DNA of 64,000 bases. Origin: Simmondsia chinensis (Eukaryota; Streptophyta; Magnoliopsida; Caryophyllales; Simmondsiaceae). The translations under genes were made by a program, and so were the position numbers. The notes below the pieces were generated by a model. The model was given only the letters and a program-made list of their open reading frames with translations. It had not been told where the DNA came from and made no database searches. Of this stretch, positions 11,461 to 22,724 are shown in pieces (the first letter of the stretch is position 1; every line of letters starts with the position of its first letter). The stretch is from the NCBI GenBank assembly GCA_018398585.1, contig JAGTTD010000014.1:23001387-23065386 (forward strand). The letters run 5' to 3'.

Positions 11461-12918
11461 TTGTGTCTGTTGTTCACCCCAATTGGGTGAATGAACTTGT
11501 CAAGAGTTATGAGAATGATACTGTGTGTACACAGCTGAAAGCTGAGCTGCTTATTTCCCCGGCCAGCCATCCTGATTATGTTCTTAAAAATGGAGTCCAA
11601 AGGTTCCATGGCAGGTTGTATGTTGGCCAAATCAAGATCTGAGAGCCCAACTTGTCTCTTCTATCCATTCTTCTCTTGTGGGGGGTCACTCTGGTATGAA
11701 TGCTACATATTAAAGGCTGAAGAAGCTGTTCTACTGGCCTCAATTGAAGGCTGATGTTAAAAGAATAGTAGCTAAATGTGATACATGCCAAAGAAGTAAA
11801 CCAGAGCATGTTGCTTCTCCTGGGTTGCTGCAATCCTTACCAGTCCCTAAGCAATGTTGGTCTCACATTGCTATGGAATTTATAGAAGTACTTCCCCTTT
11901 CAAAAGGAAGAGAAACCATCTTGGTGGTGGTTGACAGGTTAACAAAATACTCCCATTTCATGTCATTAACTCATCCTTTTACTGCCACTCATGTGGCAAG
12001 AGTGTTCATGGATAATGTCCATAGGTTGCCTGGTTTACCTAAGAGCATTGTCTCTGATAGAGATAAGATTTTTCTTAGCTTGTTCTGGTAGGAGCTCTTC
12101 AAGCTGTTGGGGAGTTCCCTTGACATGAGCTCAATACATCACCCTTAATCAGATGGACAGTCTAAGAGGGTGAATCATTGCTTAGGGACCTACTTGCGTT
12201 GTTTTTGTATGGATAAACCCAAACATTGGAATACGTGGCTTTCCCTTGCTGAGCTATGTTATAACACCAATCATCATAGCAGCATCCAAATCACTCCATT
12301 TAAAGCCTTATATGGCTATGAGGCACCTCAGCTACACCTGGATACTCTTCCAGGACTCACTCCCGTAGTAGCATCAGTGGAGGACTGGTTTTAGGAGAGG
12401 AGTTCCACCCTCCAGCAGCTGAAGTACAGGCTTGAGCAAGCCAAGTCCCGGATGAAACTTTGCTGATAAAAACAGATCTGAAAGGGTCCTACAGCCAGGA
12501 GATTGGGTGTACCGAAAGCTATAACCCTACAGACAGACCTCAACTGCCATTAGAAGAAGCCTTAGGCTTTCATCCAAATTCTATGGTCCTTTCTTGGTTT
12601 TACAGAAAGTGGGACAAGTTGCTTACAGAATCCAGTTGCCACAAGATTGCCTCATTCATCCTATCTTCCATGTTTCTCAATTCAAGAAGAAGATTGGCAC
12701 TAAGGGCCTGGTCACTCAGCACCTACCCCAGACAACCTTCCTTGGTGAGCTGAAGATTGCTCCTAAACGTATCTTAGCCAGGAGAATTGTTCAAAAGTAA
12801 GGTGTAGCTTCCACCCAATGGCTCATCAAGTGGATGAACTTAAGTGAAGAAGAGGCTACATGGGAAGACTCCACTGCCATCCGAATCCAATTTCCTGATT
12901 TTTCTGCTCATCCTTGAG
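11461..12918 (+). pseudogene. gypsy-1 integrase and chromodomain
   Basis: Zinc-binding CDTCQRSKPEH lies at 11779-11811. It is followed by the catalytic-core words VVVDRLTKYSHF and GLPKSIVSDRD, then the YNTNHHSS region near 12259. At about 12811-12900 the text TQWLIKWMNLSEEEATWED is the end of a chromodomain, which in this lineage directs insertion to particular chromatin. Several stops and frameshifts interrupt the frame. Confidence 0.87.
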
Positions 12919-12945
12919 GTCAAGGATGTGATGAGGGGAGGCTAT

Positions 12946-13263
12946 TGTCATGTACTTAGCTAGATATGCAATATACTTGTAATTTCTTGTATTGTTAAAG
13001 TGATGGTTAGGAGTGGTTAGGAGGTTAATGGGTTGTTAAGCTGTATTATTTTGTAATTAGGTATTAATACTGATTCATTGTACTAATTTTGGTATCCAAC
13101 TAATAAAGAATCATATCTTCCCTCTCCTACTTTCCCAATTATGCTCTTTCTCTCGCCTTCCCTTCTCCTCTTCCTCTCTTCTTTCTCTATTATCTCAATC
13201 TCCATGGCTGTTCTCAGCCTTCGTCTTCTTCTTCTCATCCATTAAATAGGTTAAACCCTGACA
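12946..13263 (+). repeat. 3' LTR of gypsy-1
   Basis: A 318-bp partner of 5802-6118 preceded by the purine tract GAGGGGAGG. It is followed by the TTGGG target duplication. Confidence 0.92.
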
Positions 13264-13643
13264 TTGGGTTGGGTTTGGGCCACCCCATGAAGACCCGATA
13301 ATTTTGGGTCTAAGACCCACCTATACCCATAGAAAGCATTTTAAAAATATGGTTCTGGTTCTAGTTCCGTTGGATCATGGGTAACCTATGGCGACCCAAG
13401 ATAAAGAAAGGCGATGATGAAACCTATTAAATCAACTTGATAACTAAAGTCAACAGTGGGATTCAATAATACATATAGAATAAAATAGTCAACTAAACTT
13501 AGATAACTAATTAGTTTAAATTTCAGACTTATTGTATTAATTTGACATAAAGTTTCATATTCTCTAAACATAAAATGAAACCTATTGGACACTAAAGATC
13601 CTTTTACTTTGTCCATTGTGTCAATTTGTCCTTTTTATTTTTA

Positions 13644-14247
13644 GGACAATTATCACTTGGGTATCCTAAGATTTGAGCATTTATCACCTAGGTATCCTAA
13701 CAATTCAGTATATGCAATGAGATATCTTGAGGTTTGAATATTTTATCAAAATCTAAAGTCAAAAAAAAAAAAATTATCAAAACCTAGATACCAAAATTTG
13801 ATGAAGTTTTGTAAGAATATGATGAATATTTTACACAAAATGTTGATGTAATACATAATGCCGATATATATATATATATATATATATATCATGCCAATGT
13901 TTTCATAAATAAAATTAGTGAGTTGCCATCAAATATTCATTGAATATTACTGCAAGCTACCTAAATTTTGCCCAATTATGTGTCATGTTAGCATTTTTTG
14001 ACAAAAAGTCAACAAATCCTAATGAAGATACTAATATATTATTGAAATCGTGTTTAATTTTTGCAGTTTTCAAAGGAAGTTCATCGAATTTCAACAAAAG
14101 GATATTTGATTGATAAAATTTTAAAATTTCATCGTATCTAAGGAATAAAATATTTAAATCTCAAGGTACCCTATTGTATATATTGATATATTAGGGTATT
14201 TAAGCAATAAATAGTCATATCTTAGGATACATAACTGATAATTTTTC
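13644..14247. mobile_element. Mutator-like MITE with long inverted repeats
   Basis: A 604-bp element with exact 9-bp target duplications TTATTTTTA at 13635-13643 and 14248-14256. The two arms (GGACAATTATCACTTGGG against the inverted right end) extend over about 100 bp. It has no ORF and contains a TA microsatellite at 13865-13889. A 9-bp duplication fits Mutator-like elements. A relative sits in NOP58 intron 5. Confidence 0.78.
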
Positions 14248-15096
14248 TTATTTTTAATTATGTCAATATGGTCCATATACAATTTACATTATATCAACGT
14301 AATCCTTTAATCAAATTGAAACAAAGTTAATGACATAAAATTAGACGGCACAATCATATTATACGCAAGTAACCCATTACAAACACACCTGTTGACGCAA
14401 CTAAAACCAATATATGACCGGACCATTGAAAGTTCCATCACAAAACTAAGATATATATTACTCAAGGATCAAATTGACATAATGTTTTGTACAAGGACTA
14501 AATTGACACTAGGGGTGAGCATGGGTCGGGTACCCTAATCCAAAATGCATTTCGGTTCTGGTGTCCGAAACACAAAAATCACCAAAATCATTATCCATAA
14601 TGTAATCTAAAGAATTGGGTGCCCAAATCAATTGGGTATCCTAAAAGATCGAATCGAATCATGTTGGGTCAGGTACTCGCCCATTTAATTAAAATTTCTC
14701 ATCAAATCAATTTTATAAATTGTATAAATAACTATCTACTAATATACTATTAAGTTGTTTGTGAGTATATTATAAAATTATTATAACACAATTTCACTTA
14801 AACTTTATAATTTAAAATTTTAAAAAATTATGCACATAATTGTCATATTTTAATAGTTACAAAATCATAACCATCTTAAAATAGGGTAAGCTTTTGTTCA
14901 CAAAAAAAGGAAAAAAATATATAGTCGGAAAATTTTTGTTGGGATTTGGAATTAAATCTGCAACCTTGTTTAATGAACAATATTCTAAATACAATATAAA
15001 TATTGTTTATGACGATGTATATATAATGAATATCGGGTCGGATCGGGTACCTGAAAATTTTTTAAAATAATACCTATATCCGAACTGATATCCATA

Positions 15097-15394
15097 TGGT
15101 AGGCCCAATTAGAGTTCCAATGGGACTCACAGTAATCAGCTAAGAAAATGGAAAGGAAGTGATGGAAGAGAAGGAAGGAGAAGGAAGAAGAAGTAGGAGA
15201 AAAGGATTGTTATTTTCTTGAATGAATTACAACCAACCAACAACCTCCCCTTATATACCTTCTTATTCTAACTAACTACAAGATATTTGTATTGTAACTA
15301 ACTACAAGATATTGTAACTGTACCATGCTATTACATCAAGTCCCTCATCACATATTACCCAAGAATTAGCTATGAATTACATTGGGGCCTAACA
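15097..15394 (-). repeat. 3' LTR of gypsy-2
   Basis: 298 bp, TGGTAGGCCC...GGCCTAACA on the + strand. The adjacent pyrimidine run at 15395-15410 is the minus-strand polypurine tract. Confidence 0.93.
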
Positions 15395-16660
15395 ATTCCC
15401 TCCCCCTTAGGAGTACCCTTGTCCACAAGGGTAGGAAACTTTGCACGCAAGTCATCGTAATCCTCCCACGTTGCATCTTCAGGGAATGAATTTGCCCACT
15501 GCACAAGCACTTGGGTAGTAGCTGCATTTCCTCTCCTAACCAACCTTGTGTCCAAAATAGCCACCGGTACCCATCTTTCCTGACCTTTCTTGATACAATC
15601 AGGCAGTTGCTACACTACATCATCCTTGCCCATTCTCCTTTTTAGCAGAGATATGTGGAAGGTGGTGTGGATCCTAGCTTCGTTAGGTAGATCCAATGTA
15701 TATGCCACCTTCCCTACCCTGGCCAACACCCGAAATGGTCCAAAGTACCTTGCAGCCAGCTTGTTCCCCTCCCTTCTGTGTACTGATTGTTGCATGTATG
15801 GCCTCAATTTGAGGTAGGCCCAGTCCCCTACCTGCAGCTCTCTCTCTGAATGATGCCTGTCATGCTGCACCTTCAGCCTGTGTTGGGATCTAGCCAAATG
15901 ATGCTTCAACAATCGAATCACAGCCTCTTTGCTACTCATTACTTCATTTACTGCAGCAACTACAAAATCCCCTTGCACATAAGGAACTTGTGGGGATGGT
16001 TCAACACCATATACTGCCTGAAATGGTGTCATTTTGATAGCCGTGTGATAATTGGTATTGTACCAATATTCAGCTAGTGGCAACCACTTGGCCCATTCAC
16101 TTGGCTTATCACCACACATACATCTAAGGTATCCTTCAATGCATCGATTGACTACTTCAGTTTGTCCATTCATTTGTGGATGGTAAGCAGTAGAGGGCTG
16201 CAGCTTCACCTTCAGTAGGCCAAACAATTCTCTCCAAAATATGCTCATGAAGGTTGCATCCCTGTCACTAACAATTGATTTTGGAATCCCATGTAACCTG
16301 TACACTTAATCAAGATAACATTGTGCTACTGAGGCTGCAGAATAAGGGTGTTTCATAGCCATAAATGAGCGTACTTAGACAGCCTATCCACCACCACAAA
16401 TATGACAGTCTTCCCATTGGAAGGAGGCAAGGAATCTATGAAGTCCCTGGATAAATCTTCCCATATCCCTTCAGGCATGGGCAAAGGCTGCAAAAGTCCC
16501 GGTGTTGCTACTGCCTCATACTTGTATCTTTGGCATGTGTCACAAGATCGTATACAATTCCTGACCATCTTCTTCATACCTCACTAGTAAAAAGAACTAG
16601 ATAGCCTCTTATGAGTAGCTCTAACCCTTGAGTGTCCCCCTTCTGCTGAGGAGTGAAGGT
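15395..16660 (-). pseudogene. gypsy-2 integrase and chromodomain
   Basis: Read on the minus strand, CDTCQRYKYE is the end of the zinc-binding module. VVVDRLSKYAHL and HGIPKSIVSDRDATFMSIFW belong to the catalytic core, and STAYHPQMNGQTEVVNR carries the final catalytic Glu. A GPF/Y-like stretch (YFGPFRVLARVGKVAY) and a chromodomain at 15420-15560 (VQWANSFPEDATWEDYDDL) follow. Breaks separate the pieces at about 16306-16352 and 15595-15610. Confidence 0.9.
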
Positions 16661-16749
16661 CCCTGATCAGTGCTTCACGAAGTTCCATAGTATTGCCAAC
16701 CACTAGTCTTCCTTTCCTGTACAATTGATCCTGGACCAGAGAATAATGG

Positions 16750-18508
16750 GGGTGCTTCTATGAGTCTTGCTTCAGCTCCTCAATCAACTTCTGAAGGTTC
16801 TCATCCTGTTGCACAATGACCTTCACCTTCTCCACTGCGTCATTAGAAAGGGTGGATAAGAACATAGCCATCAACTGCCCACTTGTCACACGGGATAAGG
16901 CATCTGCAGCCTTATTTTCCTTCCCTTTCTTGTAGCAGATGGTGTAATCATACCCAAATAGCTTGGGCAGCAGCTTACACTGAGTTGGAGTAGTGATCCT
17001 CTGTTCCAGCAGGTATTTAAGGCTATAATGATCAGTGAGAATAACAAAACGTGCTCCAACCAGATATGGTCTCCATTTTTCCACTGCAAAAACCACAGCA
17101 TACAATTCCTTCTCATATGTGGACAGTGTCTGTTGCCTTAAAGCTAGACACTTACTAATATAGGAGATGGGATGGGCTTCCTGCATCAAAACAGCCCCAT
17201 ACCCACTCCTGATGCATCTGTCTCTATCACAAACTCCTTTGGAAAATTAGGCAACTCTAGCACTGGTGCGCTTGACATGGCTTCCTTGAGCTTCTCAAAG
17301 GCTTGTTGAGCTTCTTCACTCCACAAGAAGGCATCCTTCTTGAGTAATGCAAACAAAGGGCTGGCAATCACACTATAATGTCTTACAAACCTCCTACAGT
17401 ACCCTATCAAGCCCAAAAATCCCCTCAATTGCTTCACATTTCATGGCCTAGGCCAAGAAAACATAGCAGCCACTTTGTTATGATCTATTAAGACCCCCTT
17501 GTCTGAAATTAGATGGCCAAGGTACTCGACCTGTCTAGCTTCAAAAGTGCACTTACTCATCTTGGCATACAAGTTATTCTCCCTTAAGACAGTAAATGCA
17601 CCCCTCATATGCAAAATATGATCTTCCCATGTTGGACTCTAGATTAAAATGTCATCAAAGAAGACAATAATGTGTTTTCTTAAGAAGGGTTTAAAGATTT
17701 GGTTCATAAGGCTTTGAAAAGTAGATGGAGCATTGGTTAGCCCAAAAGGCATAACCAAAAATTCAAAATGCCCTTCATGGGTTCTAAAGGCAGTTTTTGG
17801 TATGTCCCTAGGGTGCATTCTTATTTGATGGTACCCCGATCTAAGGTCTATTTTTAAAAAGTAGCAAGCTCCATGTAACTCATCAAGAAGTTCTTCGATC
17901 ACAGGGATGGGTAATTTGTGTTTAATGGTATGTTTGTTAAGCTCCCTATAATCAACACTCATTCTAAATGTACCATCCTTTTTGTTGACAAGGACAATGG
18001 GTGAGGAGAAGGGACTTGTAGTATTTTGTATGAAACCAGAAGCTAACAGTTCAGCAGTCAAGCTTTCAATGGCATTTTTATGCAAGTGTGGGTAGTGGTA
18101 AGGCCTGATATTAATGGGTGGGGTGTTTTCTTTTAAGAGTATTTGATGATCATGGTCCCTTTGAGGGGGTAAGGTTTGGGGTTCTTCAAAGATATCCTTG
18201 AATTCAGCTAGGAGCATTTTCAATTGGGAGTCCATACTGGGGGAATTACCACATATTGCATAATTCTTCATTGGGGCTAATTCACTATCAAAAGAAGTGT
18301 GATCAAGAGAAACTACCTGCACCGCCAGAATTTGCAAGGAGCACAATTGAGCCGTAGAAGTTTTCTTCAACATCTTACACACCTCCCCTTCTTGGCTCAT
18401 CCTCACCACTACTTCGGTCATGCCTTGCAACTTCAATGCTTTCCCTTTGTACAAGAACTCCATCTCCAACTTTTCAAAATCAAAGACTAGTCTGCCCAAT
18501 GCCTTCAA
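16750..18508 (-). pseudogene. gypsy-2 reverse transcriptase and RNase H
   Basis: The 289-residue open stretch 17639-18508 carries [32 protein letters not shown] and the catalytic FFDDILI, then a TAG at 17639-17641. Beyond this, SKCTFEARQVEYLGHLIS continues without an ATG to about 17440. RNase H lies at 16758-17437 ([37 protein letters not shown]). Only a few lesions separate it from an open polyprotein. Confidence 0.9.
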
Positions 18509-18899
18509 CCATTGTACCCCAATACCATTTCACAGTCCCCAATGACAACAATCTGACTTCTGATCTGAACTCAGCCCCTTGCAAGGTCCATTCAAAATTC
18601 TTACAGACTACAACACTATCCACTCGAGTTCCATCTGCCACAGCCACAGGAAGAGGTGACGTGGGAGTAATTTCACATTTCAACTGCTTGGCCACTACAG
18701 GGTCCAAGAAATTATGTGTACTTCCTGTGTCTATTAAGATCTGGATGGGTCTCTTCTTTGAATGTCCCACCATTCTAAGAGTTTGGTAAGATTGTATCCC
18801 GGTTAAGGCGTGCACTGAAATGCGCACTAGGTCTTTAGTTGATTCCAGGCTCACAACCTCATCCATTTCTGCCTTTTCTTCCATGAGATCTCCCCCCAA
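18480..18899 (-). pseudogene. gypsy-2 protease
   Basis: The aspartic protease motif ILIDTGSTHNFLDP is followed by VAKQLKCEITPTSPLPVAVADGT split in the usual retropepsin layout. It overlaps the gag frame by a shift at a run of six G residues near 18890-18896, which is either a frameshift mutation or a programmed junction. Confidence 0.85.
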
Positions 18900-19816
18900 A
18901 ACCTTCTACAATTATGCCCCGGTGTAAACTTTGCATCACACCAGAAACATTGGTTCTTGGCTCTCTTTTCGTCCATCTCTACTTGAGTGAGATGTCTATA
19001 TTTCCTAGCATTCGAGGTTGGGGTTAGATTCTTTGGGAGACCCTGTTCTGTGTTTCCCTTGCCCACATAAGTCATCAAGGGCTGCTTAGGAGTAGGCAAG
19101 AGTGGTAATGACTTAACCGATACAACAGGCTTTTCATTGGATAGAACCATAGCAAATTCTTGTGATCTTGCTAGAGTGTAAGCATGAGACAGTGTTGTAG
19201 GAGCAAACATCCTCACCTTCACAGCAATCATAGGCTTTAACCCACCAAGAAACAGGCTCAATTTTTGTGTTTCTGTCAATGACACTCGAGTTAGCAATGC
19301 GTCAAAACATTTCTTGTATTTCCTTACATCCGCACTCTGCACTAAGGCCTTCAACTCACTTAATAGGTCATCAAACAAAGCCTCATCAAACTGTGCTAAT
19401 GCTTCTTGAACATACTCTTCCCATCTAGGTCTCGACTTCATATATGATTGGTGCCATTACAATGCCTCTCCATCTAAATGGAGTGATACTATTTGGACCT
19501 TCTTGTCTTCAGTTGTATGATCTAATGCAAAATATTGATCACATTTATACAGCCAACCACGAATCTCCTCACCTCTAAATTTGGGAAATTCTAATTTTGT
19601 AAGTTTTGGAAAGAATGACTGATTTGAGGAACCAGCATTGCTCACCCCATTCGACAGTGTTGCACCCTTCTGCTGATGTTGTTCTTCCATCTGAGCTGCT
19701 AACTGATTCTGTTGGAGAGTCACTCCAGTTACAAATTCGCGCAACCCAGCCAATTCTTGATCATGCTGAAGGTTCCTCGCAGAAATCAGATCAAGTGGCT
19801 CCTTAATTGAAGCCAA
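18851..19816 (-). pseudogene. gypsy-2 gag
   Basis: Two open pieces in the same frame (19457-19816 and 18851-19441) are separated by an in-frame TAA near 19448. The capsid text LEFPKFRGEEIRGWLYKCDQYF and the knuckle-like CFWCDAKFTPGHNC near the end are typical of plant chromoviruses. Confidence 0.85.
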
Positions 19817-19981
19817 GTCGATTCCTTGATTGATCCCATAATGGATTCCTTGAATGAATCCATCGATGCTGATACCATGCTTCTCAGAGAGTCTTCTAGC
19901 TGCTGTGTGTCGGTCATGCTGGCCTGCTTCTTGGTTCTACCCATACAATAGAAGCTTAACCCTTACAGCAACGTGATGCTA

Positions 19982-19993
19982 GCTCTGATACCA
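19982..19993 (-). promoter_or_regulatory. Primer-binding site of gypsy-2 (tRNA-iMet)
   Basis: GCTCTGATACCA on the + strand is TGGTATCAGAGC on the minus strand, adjacent to the 5' LTR at 19997. Confidence 0.88.
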
Positions 19994-19996
19994 AAT

Positions 19997-20294
19997 TGGT
20001 AGGCCCAATTAGAGTTCCAATGGGACTCACGGTAATCAGCTAAGGAAATGGAAAGGAAGTAACGGAAGAGAAGGAAGCAGAAGGAAGAAGAAGTAGGAGA
20101 AAAGGATTGTTATTTTCTTGAATGAATTACAACCAACTAACAACCTCCCCTTATAGACCTTCTTATTCTAACTAACTACAAGATATTTGTATTGTAACTA
20201 ACTACAAGATATTGTAACTATACCCTGCTATTACATCAAGTCCCTCATCACATATTACCCAAGAATTAGCTATGAATTACAGTGGGGCCTAACA
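19997..20294 (-). repeat. 5' LTR of gypsy-2
   Basis: A 298-bp partner of 15097-15394, followed on its right by CCATA. Confidence 0.93.
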
Positions 20295-20675
20295 CCATAT
20301 TTCAATGGGTTGGGTAACTGAATAATTCTGGGTCAGTTGCCCTAATTTTCTAGGTTGGGTTCGGTTCAGTTCTTTGGGTTTTCAGGTAATCAGGTACTTT
20401 TGCTTACCCCTAATTAACACAATTAAAGTACATGGACTAAATTAAGATAATGGACAAAGTAAAAGGGCCCTAATATACATAGCTCTTTTTCTAATGATAT
20501 TGCATTGATATTGATTAGGTTGGGTATAATGGGTTTCATGGGTTGACCCATAAAACTCATGGGTAAACTCGGCTTTACCCAACAAGACTCATTTAAATTT
20601 AAAACCCAACCCAAATTATTTGGATTGGATGGGTTGTGGGTTTACCCATACCCATGAACACCCCCTACTATCCGT

Positions 20676-20846
20676 CAATTAAAAGGCGGGGCTGCATCAA
20701 TTTTACTATTAAACAAGCTACTATTTATTTTAAAATCCCTAATATTTTTATATTAGTTAGTCAAATAACAATGTGATTATCTTGATAAAAAAAAAACCTT
20801 GGTATTATTATCATTAAGCAAAGTGCATGATTGCTTCGCGGGTGTC

Positions 20847-20877
<31 letters not shown>

Positions 20878-21176
20878 TTTTGCCATCCATTTTATAATAA
20901 TGGGTTACTATTTTTATCGTGTATAATATACCGAAAGTTTCATATTTAAAAAGTATAATTTTACATTTATCACATTGTAATTTTAGGTATTTTATATTTA
21001 AGAAAAATCTAATTTTATATATTTTTACTGGGCATACATGAAGTCAAAATGTATGCAATTCTGACAATTTTCTTTTCCGTTTTGTTATTTTTGCTAATCA
21101 TATTCAGTATCATATTAATAATGATCAAATACTATCAATATGCTCGTCCTTTTTTTTTTCTTTTTATTATTTGGTG
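20676..21176. other. AT-rich intergenic stretch
   Basis: No gene or defined repeat seen. It holds a CTTTT/T microsatellite tract near 20846-20877. Confidence 0.6.
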
Positions 21177-21184
21177 ATATGAGG

Positions 21185-21884
21185 ACTTAAGTCCTCTTTT
21201 GGGCACCAAAGTGGCAAAAAATGGGCCTTTTGGTAATCAAAATCAAATTTTAGAAGATTTAATCACTAAACTCATAATAAAAGTTTATTTTAGTCACCTA
21301 AGTGATTTAAAATGAACGAAATTGGTCACCCAAGTTAAAATTTGAAAAACTAACTTGTAATAAAAGTATCATTTTGTCACCAAAGTGGTTTAAATTGAAC
21401 AAATTGGTCACCCAAGTAATAATTTAAAATATTTTATTACCCAACTTTAAATAACAACTTATTTTCTTCCCTAAAGGGATTTAGAAATGATAAAAAATTT
21501 TCATCCAAATGAAAAATAACTAATTTAATTATGTTTTCAAGTTATTTATTTAATTGGTCTTCTTATTTGCTTTTCAACGTCTATGCTCTATTCGTAACAA
21601 ATTGGTACATTTAGAGTTGGAAGAAAAAAATTTCCAAATACTTGGGTGACGAACTTGCTCAGTTTAAACCACTTGAGTGACTAAATGAAACTTTTACTAT
21701 GAGGTAGGTGACTAAGTCTTCCAAAATTTAACTTAAATGACCAATTTGTCCATTTTAAATCACTTGGGTGACTAAAAAGGACTTTTATTAAGAGTTTGGT
21801 AACTAAATCTTTCAAAATTTGAATTGTGTGACTAAAAAGTCCATTTTTTATCACTTTAATGACCAAAAGGGGACTTCAGTCTAC
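21185..21884. mobile_element. Foldback element with internal subrepeats
   Basis: A 700-bp element flanked by perfect 8-bp repeats ATATGAGG at 21177-21184 and 21885-21892. The left half is an inverted match of the right half over most of its length (left word ACTTAAGTCCTCTTTTGG). Each arm repeats a 'TTGGTCACCCAAGT / AGTCACCTAAGTG' unit several times. No ORF. Confidence 0.78.
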
Positions 21885-22106
21885 ATATGAGGCTTTAAAA
21901 TTTCAAAATTTCATGCTTATATGATTTAAAGAAAGGAAAAGACTTGATAATAATATAAAAAAAATAATATCAGTACATATTTGTATATATATTCTCATGC
22001 TACTGTTTCTTGTTCTCGTCGTATTTTTTCAAGATAATGCAGTTATATTTTATTAAATAACTATAGTGTTTAAAGTTTCAATTACATAATAGCATCTGCA
22101 TTAATT

Positions 22107-22385
22107 TTTTTTTTCGATAACTATCAGGCAAGCCGAAGAACAGACAGGCAACTTGAAAAGACGAGGCCTAAGCCACTCCGTAAACGGAGGGGGAACAAAA
22201 AGGGAAACAAAAAGGCACCAAAACCAAAACACCCAAACCTGACCAAACAGACACCGAGCACACGCTACCCAAGACACAAACAAAACAAGCTCAGGCTGGG
22301 AACCCAAAAGAAAAAGAACCAAACGACCAACGCGGGAAAACGAAGCAAGACTGAACCTCAACCACAAAATCAACCACCTCATTTA
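22107..22385 (-). mobile_element. Retroposon 3' tail, minus strand
   Basis: A T tract at 22107-22116 opens a C/A-rich block that, read on the minus strand, is G/T-rich and ends in poly(A). The style matches the retroposon at 2717-2893 and plant L1/SINE 3' ends. Clear target duplication not found. Confidence 0.5.
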
Positions 22386-22724
22386 GCCAGCAGATCTGCC
22401 ACCATAGGTGGGTTGAAACCATCCAAATTAAAACCAACTATTGTTCCCATGTCAATTGCCCACTCCGCTTGAACGATCATCTCATCATACTCCGCTTCCG
22501 AGATCTTGTCGTATCAATTCTCCCTATTCCGTTTCTTCTTCTTCCCGATTGCCTTTGACGATTTTCCCCATTTCACCTCAGTCCCCTTTTTTCGTTTCCC
22601 TGATGCCTTGGTATTTACAACTTATTTTTAAGTTAACTGTTCCTCATTATATATATTAAATTTAAAATATCAGATATCTAAGTGATATATTTCCAAATAT
22701 CAGATATTAAGCGATAACTTTCCT
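22386..22724. other. Gene-free stretch
   Basis: No supported coding sequence. Contains ATCAGATATC words repeated at about 22668 and 22697. Confidence 0.5.

Larger units (their letters stand above)
5802..13263 (+). mobile_element. gypsy-1: Ty3/gypsy chromovirus, full length but degenerate
   Basis: The element has LTRs of 317-318 bp (5802-6118 and 12946-13263), differing at roughly 17 positions by eye, and identical TTGGG target duplications at 5797-5801 and 13264-13268. A primer site TGGTATCAGAGC follows the 5' LTR at 6121. The order gag, protease, reverse transcriptase, RNase H, integrase, chromodomain is that of a chromovirus. Many stops and frameshifts make it non-autonomous today. A 2.2-kb foreign piece interrupts it at about 7909-10085. 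It lies 26 bp inside the outer hAT-like element. Confidence 0.92.
15097..20294 (-). mobile_element. gypsy-2: Ty3/gypsy chromovirus, full length, minus strand
   Basis: Two 298-bp LTRs (15097-15394 and 19997-20294) differ at about 10 positions by eye, and the target duplication CCATA is perfect (15092-15096 and 20295-20299). The primer site lies beside the right LTR and a polypurine tract (minus strand) beside the left LTR. The order gag, protease, RT, RNase H, integrase, chromodomain is complete, with a handful of nonsense codons. The lower LTR divergence suggests it is younger than gypsy-1. Confidence 0.95.
14510..20412. mobile_element. Second hAT-like MITE, split by gypsy-2
   Basis: The ends TAGGGGTGAGCATGGG and, inverted, TAGGGGTAAGCAAAAG are flanked by ATTGACAC (14502-14509) and ATTAACAC (20413-20420), an 8-bp duplication with one mismatch typical of hAT. 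Own sequence is 14510-15096 and 20300-20412, about 700 bp, with no transposase. Confidence 0.75.
13590..20475. mobile_element. Foldback MITE split by later insertions
   Basis: The left arm AAGATCCTTTTACTTTGTCC (about 13595-13614) with the following words is an inverted match to the right arm at about 20420-20475. The family word is 'TTGTGTCAATTTAGTCC'. The uninterrupted relatives at about 25375-25705 and 34680-35050 show the same layout. Own sequence here is about 13590-13643, 14257-14509 and 20413-20475. Target duplication not resolved. Confidence 0.6.
5776..20667. mobile_element. Outer hAT-like element hosting the whole nest
   Basis: The left end TAGAGGTGTTCAATGG and the inverted right end (read on the minus strand as TAGGGGGTGTTCATGGG) form a terminal inverted repeat of the common hAT type. 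Imperfect 8-bp flanks CTATCAGC (5768-5775) and CTATCCGT (20668-20675) agree at six positions. Own sequence is limited to 5776-5801, 13264 to about 13590 and about 20476-20667, rich in TTGGG and ACCC words. Everything else was inserted later. No transposase is seen, so it is non-autonomous. Confidence 0.6.

Noticed and set aside
13860..13890. (TA)n tract as a CRISPR-like or regulatory array
   Set aside because: It is a simple microsatellite inside a MITE, and CRISPR arrays do not occur in plant nuclear DNA.
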